From NCBI RefSeq assembly GCF_003584015.1, contig NZ_QXFM01000142.1, forward strand, positions 1 to 64,000: a DNA stretch of 64,000 nt, read 5' to 3'. This document shows positions 26,501 through 36,549 of this stretch, piece by piece. A program made the position numbers and the translations under genes. Within the stretch, counting starts at the first letter, position 1; every line of letters begins with the position of its first letter. The notes beneath the pieces were generated by a model. The model ran no database searches, had not been told where the DNA came from, and saw only the letters and a list, made by a program, of their open reading frames with translations. The stretch comes from Aurantiacibacter xanthus (lineage in GTDB: Bacteria; Pseudomonadota; Alphaproteobacteria; Sphingomonadales; Sphingomonadaceae).

Positions 26501-28538
26501 ACTCCGCATAAAGCTGGAACTGCACGGTGCGCGCCGAGGAATAGGTGAGCGCGCCGCTCGAACTGACGTTCCAGCCATAGTCGTCGAGCACGTTTTCGGC
26601 GCGCACGCGCAGCACCATGTCGGCATCGCCGAGCATGAAGCGATAGCGCATGCCCAGATCGAGCGTGGTTTCCGCACCGACCAGCAGCGTGCCCAGCGCG
26701 TTGACCGGGCGCGAACCCTTGTGATCGAGCGTGAAGTCGAACGAGAAGGGCGAGGTGCCCTGATCGAGCCGCCAGTCGAAATTGCCGGTCATCCGCAGTC
26801 TGGGCTGGCTCACCGGGCGGGTGCCGATCAATCCCTCGTCCACCGCCTCGCCGCTGAGCGAAGGGTCGGACAGAACCGCACCGCCGAGCAGGGTCATGCC
26901 GGTCACGGGGCGGGCGATGGCGGAGAACTCCAGCCCCTCGTTCACCACCGTGCCGAGCAGGCGATAGCGCAGCCCGCTGTCGAGATTGTAGTATGGCTTG
27001 GAGATGCGGAACGCGCCCAGCAGGATCGTCACCGCGTCATCGGGGTCGTAGCGCAGCACCAGCTCTTCCTGCCGGGTGTTGATGGCGGAGGGGGCCTCGG
27101 CCCGGTTGACGGCGCGGTCGGGGGCGACATCGGCCTCTTCCATCCCGCGGGCGAGCGCGCCGAACAGCGTCAGCCGCCTGGTGAGGGCCAGCGCCAGCGA
27201 TCCGTTCCAGGCGATGGGCTTCGCACCGGTGGCGACATCGGGGGTGCCGGGCGCGGCATAGTCGACGGTCTTGGTATAGTCGATTGCGCTGGCCCCGAGG
27301 TCGAAGCGCAGGAACCGGGTCAGCGCGCCCGACCAGGCGAGCCCGGCAAACAGCTGGCGCACCTTGTCGCGGTTGGTATCGCCAAGGGTAAAGACCGGTT
27401 CGGGGCGCCGATCGTGGACGAACAGCGAGCCCGCGCCGAGCGAAATCCGCTGTGCGCCGCCGAAGGTCCGCAAACGGTCGCGCCCGCGCAGGCTGGCCGA
27501 AATCTGCTGGGCCTGCCCGAACAGCCTTAGCTCCTGCACCAGCCGCAGCTCGCCCGAGAACGAGCGGTCGAAGCTGCGCGGCGAGGCGATGATCGCCCGG
27601 TCGGCGATTGCGCCATCGGCGGTGACGCCGGTCATCAGATCGGAGAAGCGGCTGAGGTCGCGCTTGCCCGAGAAGAACGTCCCGCTTTCGAGCCGCAGGT
27701 TGGGGGCGAGCGGCGTGCGCAGGATCAGCCCGGCATCGAGCGTGTCGTTTTCGTTGTCGGCCCAGTCCTGCCCGAGGAAGCGGAAGCGCTCGATCTCCGG
27801 CGGGAGGGCATCGCCCGCCACGAAGATCATCGGGCGCGCCTCTTCGTCGCGTGTTCCTCCCACGGAGGCGTAGGCGAGTAGCTCGGTTTGGGCCTTTGGA
27901 TCGTAGGAGAGCACGAAGCCCACATTGGCGCGGTGGGCGCGGCTCGCATCGTCGCTCTGGACCGCGCGGTAGAAGCCGCCCGAGAACAGCCCCAGCCCCG
28001 GCGCGATCCCGCCCAGCCTGAGGTCGTAGCCGATCCCTTCATGGCCGCGCTCGCGTCGGCTGATGTCGAGTGTCAGCGAGCGGCCAAAGCCCGCTTTGCG
28101 CAGGCCATAGTCGACCAGGCCGGTGGGGGCGGGGAAGGCATAGCCGAGCGTGGCAATGCCGACCCTGATCGTGCTTGAGGAGTTGATGCGCGGCGACAGG
28201 CCGTTCACCTGATCGTAGTACAGCGCCTCAAGCCGGACATTGCCCGCGTCGACCGGGTTGAACCCGCGCACCTCGCGCGAGGAATAGAGCCCGGTCCGCT
28301 CGCTGCCGACCTGGCGGCCAAAGGCGTCGTTGCTCTGGGCGATGGCGTTCTCGGCCACCGTCTGCGTGGTTTCCGCCTGATCCGCCGTGGGAGCGGAAGG
28401 GATGGCGAAGATCTCTTCGGGCTGACCGTCGCTGGCTGCGGCCATGGTTTCGGCCACAGCAGGCATGGGCAGGCAGAGCGCCAGCACGCTCGCACACAGC
28501 GGCCAGCATGAGCCTGTGGTTCGGTAGATAGTCGCCAC
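26496..28538 (-). CDS. TonB-dependent outer-membrane receptor
   Basis: About 680 residues if it starts at the GTG at 28538; an ATG at 28601 lies inside a hairpin and is less likely. A signal peptide (LCASVLALCLPMPAVAE) is followed by a short plug-like region (LYSSREVRGFNPVDAGNVRL, PAPTGLVDYGLR) and then about 20 amphipathic beta strands. The C terminus ends RTVQFQLYAEF, with the aromatic last residue expected of outer-membrane barrels. The substrate is unknown, and no clear TonB box was seen. Confidence 0.78.
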   Translation of the reverse strand: MATIYRTTGSCWPLCASVLALCLPMPAVAETMAAASDGQPEEIFAIPSAPTADQAETTQTVAENAIAQSNDAFGRQVGSERTGLYSSREVRGFNPVDAGNVRLEALYYDQVNGLSPRINSSSTIRVGIATLGYAFPAPTGLVDYGLRKAGFGRSLTLDISRRERGHEGIGYDLRLGGIAPGLGLFSGGFYRAVQSDDASRAHRANVGFVLSYDPKAQTELLAYASVGGTRDEEARPMIFVAGDALPPEIERFRFLGQDWADNENDTLDAGLILRTPLAPNLRLESGTFFSGKRDLSRFSDLMTGVTADGAIADRAIIASPRSFDRSFSGELRLVQELRLFGQAQQISASLRGRDRLRTFGGAQRISLGAGSLFVHDRRPEPVFTLGDTNRDKVRQLFAGLAWSGALTRFLRFDLGASAIDYTKTVDYAAPGTPDVATGAKPIAWNGSLALALTRRLTLFGALARGMEEADVAPDRAVNRAEAPSAINTRQEELVLRYDPDDAVTILLGAFRISKPYYNLDSGLRYRLLGTVVNEGLEFSAIARPVTGMTLLGGAVLSDPSLSGEAVDEGLIGTRPVSQPRLRMTGNFDWRLDQGTSPFSFDFTLDHKGSRPVNALGTLLVGAETTLDLGMRYRFMLGDADMVLRVRAENVLDDYGWNVSSSGALTYSSARTVQFQLYAEF

Positions 28539-28585
28539 GCCAAGTATGTCCCGATTGCGTGTTGGTGTTCGGCAAGAGCGGCAAC

Positions 28586-28618
28586 GGGCGGCCTTCCGCA
28601 CGAAGCAAAAGGCCGCCC
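28586..28618 (-). terminator. Hairpin after the amidohydrolase gene
   Basis: GGGCGGCCTT (28586-28595) and AAGGCCGCCC (28609-28618) form a 10-bp perfect stem with a 13-nt loop. It lies 22 bp past the amidohydrolase stop on the minus strand. There is no strong T run, so it is a terminator candidate only. Confidence 0.5.
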
Positions 28619-28640
28619 GCCGCGAGGAAGCCCGAGGGGC

Positions 28641-30224
28641 TCAGCCGCCCGTTGGCGGATAGGGAATGCCGAGCTGATCGAGGTAAGTGTCGTACTTGCT
28701 CGGGTCGTAGTAGAACTGCTCCTGCTCGGGGCGGATGCGTTCCATTATCTCCTTGTTGAGGTGAATGCCGGGCATGTCCTCGGCGGTCAGCACGGGATCG
28801 TAGCTCTCTTCGGCGAACTGCACTTCTTGCTGATACCGTTTGGCTTCGGCCAGCTCGTCGGGGTTCATCATCAGGTCGAGCGTGGTCAGCGCGACAGCCT
28901 TGGCGCCGGCGACCGCGCCCTTGTGGGCGATCGGCGTGGCCATGGCGACGGCGGCGGTCTGGTGGTGGCCGATCATGTTCGGGATGTTCGAGGGGAAGCG
29001 GATGGTGATGGTCGGTACGGCCCACATGATGTCGCCGATATCGTCCGAGCCGCCGCCGATCGAGAACTCGGGCGGTGCGCGCAGTTCCGAAACCTCGGTG
29101 GTCAGCGGCTGGACCGGGCGGCCAAGGCCTTCCTGCGCCAGGCGGGTGAAGGTTTCGTCGGCCTCGGTCCATTCGGGCATGCCGACAAATTCGATGTACT
29201 GCTGCGCCAGTTCGGCCATCGGCTTGTTGCCGTGCTGCGGGGCGGCATAGCCGAGCACGCGGCGCGTCACCGTCGTGTCGGTGGCCATGGCGGCGGCCTC
29301 GGCGATACGGTTGCCGGTCTCGTAGAGGTTGCGGATGGAATCGAACTTACGCTCGCGGAAATAGTACCACACCGAGGCCACATCGGGCACGATGTTCGGC
29401 TGGCCGCCGCCGTTGGTGATGACATAGTGCGAGCGCTGCGTGGGGTAGAGGTGCTCGCGCCGCATGTTCCAGGCGGTGTTCATCAGTTCCACGCCGTCGA
29501 GCGCGCTGCGCCCGGCCCATGGCGCGCCCGCGCCGTGCGCCGACGAGCCGTGGAACGTATATTCGACCGAGACCATGCCGTTGCCGCCGCTGTCGCCGTA
29601 GCTGGTGCCGAATCCGTTGCCGACGTGGGTGAAGATGCAGGCGTCGAAGCCCTCGAACATGCCCTCGCGCACGAAGAAGGCCTTGGTTGCGAGCAGTTCC
29701 TCGGCGATGCCGGGCCACAGCATCAGCGTGCCGGGGATATTCTCGCGCTCCATGATGTCCTTCACCGACAGCGCGGCGGCGACCATCGCGGCCATGCCCG
29801 AGTTATGGCCCTCGCCATGACCCGGCCCTCCTTCGATCTGTGGGCGCAGTTCGGTAATGCCGGGCACCTGGCTGAGGCCGAGCAGCCCGTCGACATCGGA
29901 GCCGAGCGCGATCTTCGGGCCGCCGGTGCCGTTGGTCCAGGTGGCGGTGAAGGCGCTGGGGATACCGGCCGAGCCGAGTTCGATGGTAAAGCCGTTCTCC
30001 GCCAGAATGCCGGTCAGGTATTCCTGCGTCTTGAATTCCTGGAAGCCGGGCTCGGAGAAGCTGAAGATCGAGTCGACGATTTCCTGCACCAGCTTGGCGC
30101 GGGAATCGACCCCGGCGACGGCTTCATCGCGCAGGTTGTCGGGAAGTTCGGCGGCGGCGGGGCTGGCCAGTGCGAGCGACAGCGTGGCCGCCGCGGCGAG
30201 GAAGGTGGAGCGAACAGACATCAT
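28641..30224 (-). CDS. Exported M20-family amidohydrolase (AbgB-like)
   Basis: 527 residues from the ATG at 30224, with an AAGGAA Shine-Dalgarno upstream. A signal peptide (STFLAAAATLSLALASPAAA) places it in the periplasm. M20 features are GGPGHGEGHNSGMAAM (metal-binding His region), PGIAEELLATKAFF (Glu pair), and GSSAHGAGAPWAGRSALDG (lid-domain dimerisation motif). The group includes p-aminobenzoyl-glutamate and indole-acetyl-amino-acid hydrolases; the substrate here is unknown. It follows a TonB receptor gene but is separated from it by a strong hairpin. Confidence 0.88.
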   Translation of the reverse strand: MMSVRSTFLAAAATLSLALASPAAAELPDNLRDEAVAGVDSRAKLVQEIVDSIFSFSEPGFQEFKTQEYLTGILAENGFTIELGSAGIPSAFTATWTNGTGGPKIALGSDVDGLLGLSQVPGITELRPQIEGGPGHGEGHNSGMAAMVAAALSVKDIMERENIPGTLMLWPGIAEELLATKAFFVREGMFEGFDACIFTHVGNGFGTSYGDSGGNGMVSVEYTFHGSSAHGAGAPWAGRSALDGVELMNTAWNMRREHLYPTQRSHYVITNGGGQPNIVPDVASVWYYFRERKFDSIRNLYETGNRIAEAAAMATDTTVTRRVLGYAAPQHGNKPMAELAQQYIEFVGMPEWTEADETFTRLAQEGLGRPVQPLTTEVSELRAPPEFSIGGGSDDIGDIMWAVPTITIRFPSNIPNMIGHHQTAAVAMATPIAHKGAVAGAKAVALTTLDLMMNPDELAEAKRYQQEVQFAEESYDPVLTAEDMPGIHLNKEIMERIRPEQEQFYYDPSKYDTYLDQLGIPYPPTGG

Positions 30225-30302
30225 CTCTGGTGGTTCCTTGCGCTTGGGTTGGGGACGTGAGTTGCCCGCGTGAGGCGGGTCGTTTGCAGTGGGAAATGCG
30301 AA

Positions 30303-30334
30303 GCGGGGGCCGACACCCTGATGTCGGCCCCCGC
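30303..30334 (-). terminator. Strong hairpin between TonB receptor and amidohydrolase
   Basis: GCGGGGGCCGACA (30303-30315) pairs perfectly with TGTCGGCCCCCGC (30322-30334) across a 6-nt loop. It starts 10 bp past the TonB receptor stop on the minus strand. There is no U tract, but the stem is very stable, so partial termination or 3'-end protection is likely. Confidence 0.65.
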
Positions 30335-30343
30335 GGGTTCGTC

Positions 30344-33250
30344 TTAGTATTTGACGCTCAGGCCGAGGCGGAAGGTTCGGCCCATCGTATCGTAAAGCGA
30401 ACGGTTCGTTTGCGGGTAGGCCGGGGTGTTGTTCCCGAACGGCCCGTTGCCGATCAGCACCGGATCGCGATCGAACAGGTTCTTCACCGCGAACAGCGCG
30501 GTCGCCTCGACCCCGCCGATCTCGAAATCGTAGGTGAAGTTGCTGTCGAGGTAGAAGGTGCCGTTGATCGAATTGGTATTGATCGTGCGGTTGAGGTTGT
30601 CGCTCGCCGGGCAACCGGTGGTGCATGCGATCCAGTCGTTGTCGTAGACGCCATCGCCGAAGCCCCGGCCCACGAACACAGCCGAAAGGCCGTTGTCGAA
30701 GGCGTAGCCCGCCGACACGCGGTAGACGAGGGTGGGGATGCCGCCGCCTGCGTTGACGCCGGCGATATCGTCCACCTCGAAGCCCGAGTCGGACACGTTC
30801 TCGATCGTGTAGGTCGCCAGACCGCGCAGGGTCAGTGCACCCGGTCCGACCGGAGCGCGATAGCTCGCCTCGAAGTCGAAACCACGGCTCTTCTGGCTGG
30901 CGAAGTTGATCGGGAAGCGGTTGATGTATTCGACGTCGGTGGTCGAGCCGGATTTGTAGAGGATGAGATCGCACAGTTCCGGCTGGCTGCCATCGAAGCA
31001 CAGATCGACCGTCTGCTGTGCGGTGATGGTCGAGACGGCGCCCTTGATGTCGATATCGAAGTAATCCACCGAAGCGGTGAAGCCGGGCAGGAACAGCGGA
31101 GTGAAGACAACGCCGAGCCCGAGCGTATCGGCCTTTTCGGGCGCAAGGCTCGGATTTCCGAGTGTCCGTTCGATAAACTCCTCAGCCCGAACTCCGCCGC
31201 CACTAACTGGAATGTTCACCGAGTTGGTGCGCGCGGTGCCCGCATCGAACAGTTCGAGCAGGTTGGGTGCGCGAATGTCGCGCGACAACGTACCGCGGAA
31301 GCGCAGGTCGTCGATCGGCTGCCATGAAAGGCCTGCCTTCCAGGTCGTCACCGTGCCCGAGGTCGAATAGTCGGTGACGCGTACCGCGCCGTTGAACTCG
31401 GCCCCGAAGCCCAGCGGAACCAGCGCCTCGACATAGCCTTCCTTCACGTTCACGCCGCCCGAGGTGACCCGGAAGTTGCCGTAAAGGAAGGTGTTGAGGT
31501 TGACCGGGTCGATATAGCCATCAACCGAGTCCTCGCGGTATTCACCGCCGAAGGCGATGCTGACCGGGCCGCCCCAGGTGTTGAACAGGTCGGCGACGGC
31601 GAAGTTCAGCGCCACCACATCCTGTTTGATCTCCTGCTGGCGCGAGGGATAGACTTCGAACAGATAGTCGAGCGCCTGCTGCGTCACGCCGCCGACACCG
31701 AGGCGATTGATTGGCACGCAGCCCGGAAGATCGTTCGACGGATTGCCATCGGTGTTGACCCGGCACTGGATGGTCCCGCCCGAGAACACCGCATCCTGCA
31801 TCGCGGCAAGGCGCGAGTTCTGCCAGGTGTTGATCAGCATCTCGTCGGTCTTGGTCTGACCGTGCTGAAAATAGGTGTCCCAATCGACATCGAGACCAGC
31901 GAGGTTGAAGAAGCCGTTGCCGCCGACGACAAAGCGCGAAACCTCACGGGTGTTGTGCGCCCCGGCGGCCGGGATACCGGCGTTCGAGGTGCCCATGCGG
32001 ATCGCAGTGATCGGGGTGGCGGCGGTGGCGTTGTAGGCCGCGATCTCGGCCGCGAGTTCGGGCGGCAGGAAGGCGTTGTCGATCGCGATATCGACGTTCA
32101 CCGAGGGCGTTTGCTGGTAGAAGCTCTCGCCTTCGAACTTGTTGTAGCTCGCCTGAGCGAAGACCTCGAAACTCGGGGTGATTTCGTAGCTGAGGCGCCC
32201 GAACAGGCCGATGCGGTCCTCATCGTTTGCCAGCGAGTTCGAACCGGCGTGGCCCTGGCTGGCATACTGATAGTCACCGCCGATCATCCACTGGCCGGAA
32301 ACCTGGCCGAAGTTCAGCTCGTTGGTCGACGCAAGCCCGGTACTGGCGTCCAGGGTGCCGAAATAGGTGCCGTTGAACGGGCAGGCGGCAGCGGCAGTGC
32401 CCGCGCGACAGCCGGTGATCAGGCCGCCCGGGGTGAAGTTCGACGAGCCGATACCCGACTGGATGATGCGCGAGGGCAGGCCGTTGCCCGGCGCATAGTC
32501 CGGGTTCTCGATCATGAAATAGCCGGACTTGTTCCAGTCGCGGTCGATGAAGTCCTTGCCGGTCTGGTTGAAATACTCGCCGCTGACGATGAGGTGGCCG
32601 CGACCGTCGGCAAATTCGGTGCCGAGGGTAAGTTGGGCGAGGTGGTTGGGCACGTCGGAATACGTGGTGACACCGTATTCGTAGCTGGCCTTGATGCCGG
32701 TGAAATCCTTGTCGAGGATGAAGTTCACCACACCGGCCACTGCGTCCGAACCGTAAACCGACGAGGCACCGCCGGTCACGACTTCGACGCGCTCGATCAG
32801 CGCCTGCGGGAAGGTGTTGATGTCGACGAGGCCGTCCGAGGTCGAGCCGACCGAGCGTTGACCGTCGAGCAGCACCAGCGTGCGCGACTGGCCGAGCGAG
32901 CGCAGGTTCAGCGCCGAAATGCCCGACTTGCCGTTGGACAGGCTGCCCGAGTTCGAAACGGCGGTCTGGCTCCCGTTGACCGAGGGCAGGGTGTTGACGA
33001 AGTCGGCAATGTTGGCGGGTGCTTCGGCGTCGATCTCGTCACCCGAGATGACCGAGAGCGGGGTCGGCGCATTCGACCCGTCGCGCACAACGCGGCTGCC
33101 GGTAACGACGATGCGGCTGCTGTCGTCGCTGTCCTGGGCGAGGGCGGCGGTTGGAAGCAAAGCGAGGCCAGCGAAACTGGCGGCAGAAGCAAGCAAACTG
33201 ACGCGGGCAAGGCCAGCGACACGGGTGGTAGCGGAAAGCGGATTACTCAT
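30344..33250 (-). CDS. TonB-dependent receptor, Oar/peptide-type large barrel
   Basis: 968 residues from the ATG at 33250. The signal peptide ends near LLPTAALAQ-DSDD. The TonB-box-like IVVTGSRVVRDG is followed by a full plug: TPLSVISGDEIDAEAPANIA, SALNLRSLGQSRTLVLLDGQ, ALIERVEVVTGGASSVYGSD, AVAGVVNFILDKDF. A long beta barrel ends FRLGLSVKY. This 'large plug plus aromatic-end barrel' subgroup is abundant in sphingomonads and often sits with peptidases. Import of peptide- or amide-like substrates is inferred from its neighbours only. Confidence 0.9.
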   Translation of the reverse strand: MSNPLSATTRVAGLARVSLLASAASFAGLALLPTAALAQDSDDSSRIVVTGSRVVRDGSNAPTPLSVISGDEIDAEAPANIADFVNTLPSVNGSQTAVSNSGSLSNGKSGISALNLRSLGQSRTLVLLDGQRSVGSTSDGLVDINTFPQALIERVEVVTGGASSVYGSDAVAGVVNFILDKDFTGIKASYEYGVTTYSDVPNHLAQLTLGTEFADGRGHLIVSGEYFNQTGKDFIDRDWNKSGYFMIENPDYAPGNGLPSRIIQSGIGSSNFTPGGLITGCRAGTAAAACPFNGTYFGTLDASTGLASTNELNFGQVSGQWMIGGDYQYASQGHAGSNSLANDEDRIGLFGRLSYEITPSFEVFAQASYNKFEGESFYQQTPSVNVDIAIDNAFLPPELAAEIAAYNATAATPITAIRMGTSNAGIPAAGAHNTREVSRFVVGGNGFFNLAGLDVDWDTYFQHGQTKTDEMLINTWQNSRLAAMQDAVFSGGTIQCRVNTDGNPSNDLPGCVPINRLGVGGVTQQALDYLFEVYPSRQQEIKQDVVALNFAVADLFNTWGGPVSIAFGGEYREDSVDGYIDPVNLNTFLYGNFRVTSGGVNVKEGYVEALVPLGFGAEFNGAVRVTDYSTSGTVTTWKAGLSWQPIDDLRFRGTLSRDIRAPNLLELFDAGTARTNSVNIPVSGGGVRAEEFIERTLGNPSLAPEKADTLGLGVVFTPLFLPGFTASVDYFDIDIKGAVSTITAQQTVDLCFDGSQPELCDLILYKSGSTTDVEYINRFPINFASQKSRGFDFEASYRAPVGPGALTLRGLATYTIENVSDSGFEVDDIAGVNAGGGIPTLVYRVSAGYAFDNGLSAVFVGRGFGDGVYDNDWIACTTGCPASDNLNRTINTNSINGTFYLDSNFTYDFEIGGVEATALFAVKNLFDRDPVLIGNGPFGNNTPAYPQTNRSLYDTMGRTFRLGLSVKY

Positions 33251-33502
33251 GGATCGAACCCCCATTTTCTAGGTGTGTGTCGATCCTCCCCAAACGGTAT
33301 TTCGGGTCATTCTGCGGCTATGGCGTTTCGTCCCTGATCGAAACTTGCCGAGCTGCGCGCCCTGGAGAATTTATAATTCAAATCCAGCGCCCGGATGTCG
33401 CAAAGTTTGCGTAAATTTTGGCATGCATCGGTGGAATCCGTCAAAATTCTCTCCTCTCTCAACGGATTCCAATTTCAACTGCCAAAACACTATTGTGATT
33501 CG

Positions 33503-34021
33503 TCAAAGTCGACCGTCTGATTCGAGAATTATCGGTGCGACGCGCCTGCGCGCCACCTCGCGCATCAGGAACGACGAGCGAATTTTCGATACGTGCGGCA
33601 GTTTGGAAAGCTCGCGCCGATAGACGTGGTCGTACTCTTCAAAGCTGCGCACATTAATCAGCATCATAAAGTCGTTCTCGCCCGAGATGAACGAGCAGAA
33701 CGACATCGAGGGGCATTCAAGCACGGCCTCTTCAAATTCCACCAGCGCGCTCTCATCTTGCGAACTGAGCTGAATCAGGACCAAAGCGGTGATTGAATAG
33801 CCGAGCTTTTTCTGGTCAATAATGGCCGCATATCCGGAGATGACGCCTGCCTCCTCGAGAATCTTGCGGCGACGGGCGACCGCTGTGCTCGACAGGTTGA
33901 CCTCTTCGCCCAGCGCCACATCGGCCGCGCGACCATTGGCCACCAGACCTTTCAAGACTCGCAAATCGGTACGATCCATTGATGCGATGGTGGATTTCAA
34001 CGATATATCCTTTCCTGGCAT
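33503..34021 (-). CDS. Lrp/AsnC-family transcriptional regulator
   Basis: 172 residues with an N-terminal winged HTH (about 15-65: MDRTDLRVLKGLVANGRAAD, VALGEEVNLSSTAVARRRKI, LEEAGVISGYAAI) and a C-terminal RAM/ligand domain (ITALVLIQLSSQDESALVEF). The family responds to amino acids. It is divergent from the metalloprotease-gcv operon and upstream, on the same strand, of the TonB receptor, so it may control both. Confidence 0.9.
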   Translation of the reverse strand: MPGKDISLKSTIASMDRTDLRVLKGLVANGRAADVALGEEVNLSSTAVARRRKILEEAGVISGYAAIIDQKKLGYSITALVLIQLSSQDESALVEFEEAVLECPSMSFCSFISGENDFMMLINVRSFEEYDHVYRRELSKLPHVSKIRSSFLMREVARRRVAPIILESDGRL

Positions 34022-34143
34022 TCGATTTTAAAAAAATGTCTGTCAAACTTTTGCATATTTCACGATAAACGCAATGGCTTTGGTGGTATTCCCCTGATTA
34101 GACAGCCGCGCAAGGTCGTGCGGGGAGCAATCATGGGGGCCTC

Positions 34144-36549
34144 ATGCTTTTTCTTTCAAACACTTCCCGCCTGCGCGCGGCATCGTCGAGTGCGGTCATC
34201 GGGATGGCTGCCCTGATCGCCTGCGCGCCCGCGCATGCACAGGATCGCCTCCTCAGTCCCGCGATTCCTTCGGGTAGCGGCGCGGTTCACTTCACGCTGC
34301 CTGCACTCGATGCCGAGGGCGACTCGGGGTGCTATATCTATGCGACCTCGCTGCGTTCCGGGCTTGGTTCGCCCAACATGCGGCTCGACCGGGGGATGCT
34401 GGGTGACGAGCAACTGCTGTGCTTCCGCAAGATCGGCAGCCAGATCGCCGCTGTGTTTGAAAATCCCAAGTTCCAGGCCAGTGGCGATGCCGATACCGCC
34501 ACCGGCGCTGCGGAGAGCTTCCCCACCGCCGTGGTCGCCATGCTGCCGATCGTGGATGATCGCGGCGCGGGCGGGGTGGTCGTCGACATGTCGAAGTTCC
34601 TGCTGCGCGATTCCATCGATGTCTCGGCGGCGCTGGCAGGCGGGGGCGACTATCGTGCGGCGGCTGACCTTTCGGGCATCGACGCCGCTTCGGTGAAGAG
34701 CTTTCCGCTCAACACCGAGATCGACACGATCCAGACCTTCACCAGCGCGCGCCCGACACGCACGATGAGCCAGTTCTCGCCCGAGCCGCGCGCGCTGAGC
34801 TTCATCGTCCACCATTCGTTTATCGCGCTGCCCGAGCCCGGCTTTTTGCCGCGCGTGGCGGATCCGCGCGCGCCGGTATCCGGCCCCACCATCTACGACT
34901 ATGGCTCGCCGCTCGGCCAGCCGGTGGCGATCCCGCTTGCCGCCCGGTTCCGGCTCGAAAAGACCGACCCCGACGCCGAGGCGAGCCCGGTGGTCAAGCC
35001 GATCGTGTTCTATATCGACCGCGCCGCGCCCGAACCGGTGCGCACCGCGCTGATGGAGGGTGTGAACTACTGGTCCTCGGCCTTCGACAAGGCGGGTTTC
35101 ATCGGCGGTTTCCGTGCCGAGATCCTGCCCGAGGGCGCCGACCCGCTCGACGTGCGCTATAATATGGTCAACTGGGCCAACCGGATGACGCGCGGCTGGT
35201 CTTATGGCGGCGGCATCCGCGATCCGCGCACCGGCGAGATCATCAAGGGCAACGTTGTGCTCGGCGCGCTGCGCGTGCGGCAGGACATCACGATTTTCGA
35301 AGGCCTCGTCGGCACCGCGCAGAACGGCTCCGGCGGTCCGAACGACCCGGTCCGCGCCGCGCTTGACCGGATCCGCCAGCTCGGCGCGCACGAGGTTGGC
35401 CACGCCATCGGCTTCATGCACAATTTCGCCGGCTCGACGCAGGATCGCACCACGGTGATGGACTATCCCGCCCCGCGCATCCTGCTCGAAGACGGCCAGA
35501 TCAGCCTGCGCGACGCCTACAAGCACGGTGGTGGTGACTGGGACGATTTTTCGGTCGACTGGCTCTATGGCAGCGCCGAAAGCGCCGATGCCAAGGCGCT
35601 GGCGGCAGAAGAGGCAGGGCTCGCCTTCGCGACCGATATCGACGGGCGCGACCCCTCGCTGCCGAGTGCGGCGGCGAGCATGTGGGACGACGGCCCCGAC
35701 CCCATCGCCGCGCTCGACCATATGGAGGCGGTGCGCGCTATCGCGCTCACCAACTTCGGCGAGCAGGTGCTGCTGCCGGGCGAGCCGCTGGCCAATCTGC
35801 GCCGCAAGTTCGTGCCGATCTGGCTGTTGCACCGCTATGATATCGACGCGGCGGGCAAGCTGATCGGCGGCTACGCCTACGATTACAAGGTGGCGGGCGA
35901 TAACCACCCGCTGCCCGAATGGATCGACGCGGCCACCCAGCGGGCGGCTATCGCGGCGCTGATCGGCACGCTCGACGAGGATTTCCTCACCGTGCCCGCC
36001 CGGTTGCTGCCGATGCTGTCGGTGCCGATCACCCGCACGGGCGATCCGCAGTTCGATACCGAGGTGTTCCGCAACGCGGGCGCGGCTGCCTTCGATCCGC
36101 TGGTTGCCGCCGACGTGGCCGCGCAGATCACGCTCGACAGCCTGCTCGCGCCTGCACGCCTCACTCGCATGGTCGAGCAGCACCGGCAGGATGCGAGCAT
36201 GCCCGGGGTGACGGATCTGGTTGACGAACTGGTTTCAGATGTGATCAATGCGCGCAGCAACGAGGTCGGACGTCGGATTGCCTGGCGCACCGTGCTCTCG
36301 CTGGCCGGAGCCATGCGCGATGAAGAGGTGTCGCCCGAGGCGGCGGCCATCATCGCCGGACGGCTCGACCGATTGAAGGACGAGCTGGAGGGCACCAAGG
36401 GTGGCGTCGATGCCGATTGGGCGCATTATGTGGCCGATCTGCTCGACGAGCCGGAAGCGCTCGCGGCAGTGCTCGCGAACAAGGAAGAGGCACCCGAGAT
36501 CCCGCCCGGGATGCCAATTGGCGGCTTTGGAGGATGGTTCGATGACTGA
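34144..36549 (+). CDS. Exported zinc-dependent metalloprotease (DUF5117/DUF4953 type)
   Basis: 801 residues. A signal peptide (AVIGMAALIACAPAHAQ) precedes a DUF5117-like domain. The zinc site HEVGHAIGFMHNFAGS starts at His 416, a metzincin-type HExxHxxGxxH. Downstream DYPAPRI and EGLVGTAQNGSGG fit the DUF4953 part. It probably degrades extracytoplasmic proteins or peptides. Its stop overlaps the gcvT ATG (ATGACTGA), which ties it to the glycine-cleavage operon. Confidence 0.88.
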   Translation: MLFLSNTSRLRAASSSAVIGMAALIACAPAHAQDRLLSPAIPSGSGAVHFTLPALDAEGDSGCYIYATSLRSGLGSPNMRLDRGMLGDEQLLCFRKIGSQIAAVFENPKFQASGDADTATGAAESFPTAVVAMLPIVDDRGAGGVVVDMSKFLLRDSIDVSAALAGGGDYRAAADLSGIDAASVKSFPLNTEIDTIQTFTSARPTRTMSQFSPEPRALSFIVHHSFIALPEPGFLPRVADPRAPVSGPTIYDYGSPLGQPVAIPLAARFRLEKTDPDAEASPVVKPIVFYIDRAAPEPVRTALMEGVNYWSSAFDKAGFIGGFRAEILPEGADPLDVRYNMVNWANRMTRGWSYGGGIRDPRTGEIIKGNVVLGALRVRQDITIFEGLVGTAQNGSGGPNDPVRAALDRIRQLGAHEVGHAIGFMHNFAGSTQDRTTVMDYPAPRILLEDGQISLRDAYKHGGGDWDDFSVDWLYGSAESADAKALAAEEAGLAFATDIDGRDPSLPSAAASMWDDGPDPIAALDHMEAVRAIALTNFGEQVLLPGEPLANLRRKFVPIWLLHRYDIDAAGKLIGGYAYDYKVAGDNHPLPEWIDAATQRAAIAALIGTLDEDFLTVPARLLPMLSVPITRTGDPQFDTEVFRNAGAAAFDPLVAADVAAQITLDSLLAPARLTRMVEQHRQDASMPGVTDLVDELVSDVINARSNEVGRRIAWRTVLSLAGAMRDEEVSPEAAAIIAGRLDRLKDELEGTKGGVDADWAHYVADLLDEPEALAAVLANKEEAPEIPPGMPIGGFGGWFDD

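Noticed and set aside
34022-34143. Glycine riboswitch before the metalloprotease-gcv operon
   Set aside because: The 122-bp leader is too short for a tandem glycine aptamer, and no aptamer core was recognised; Lrp control is more plausible.
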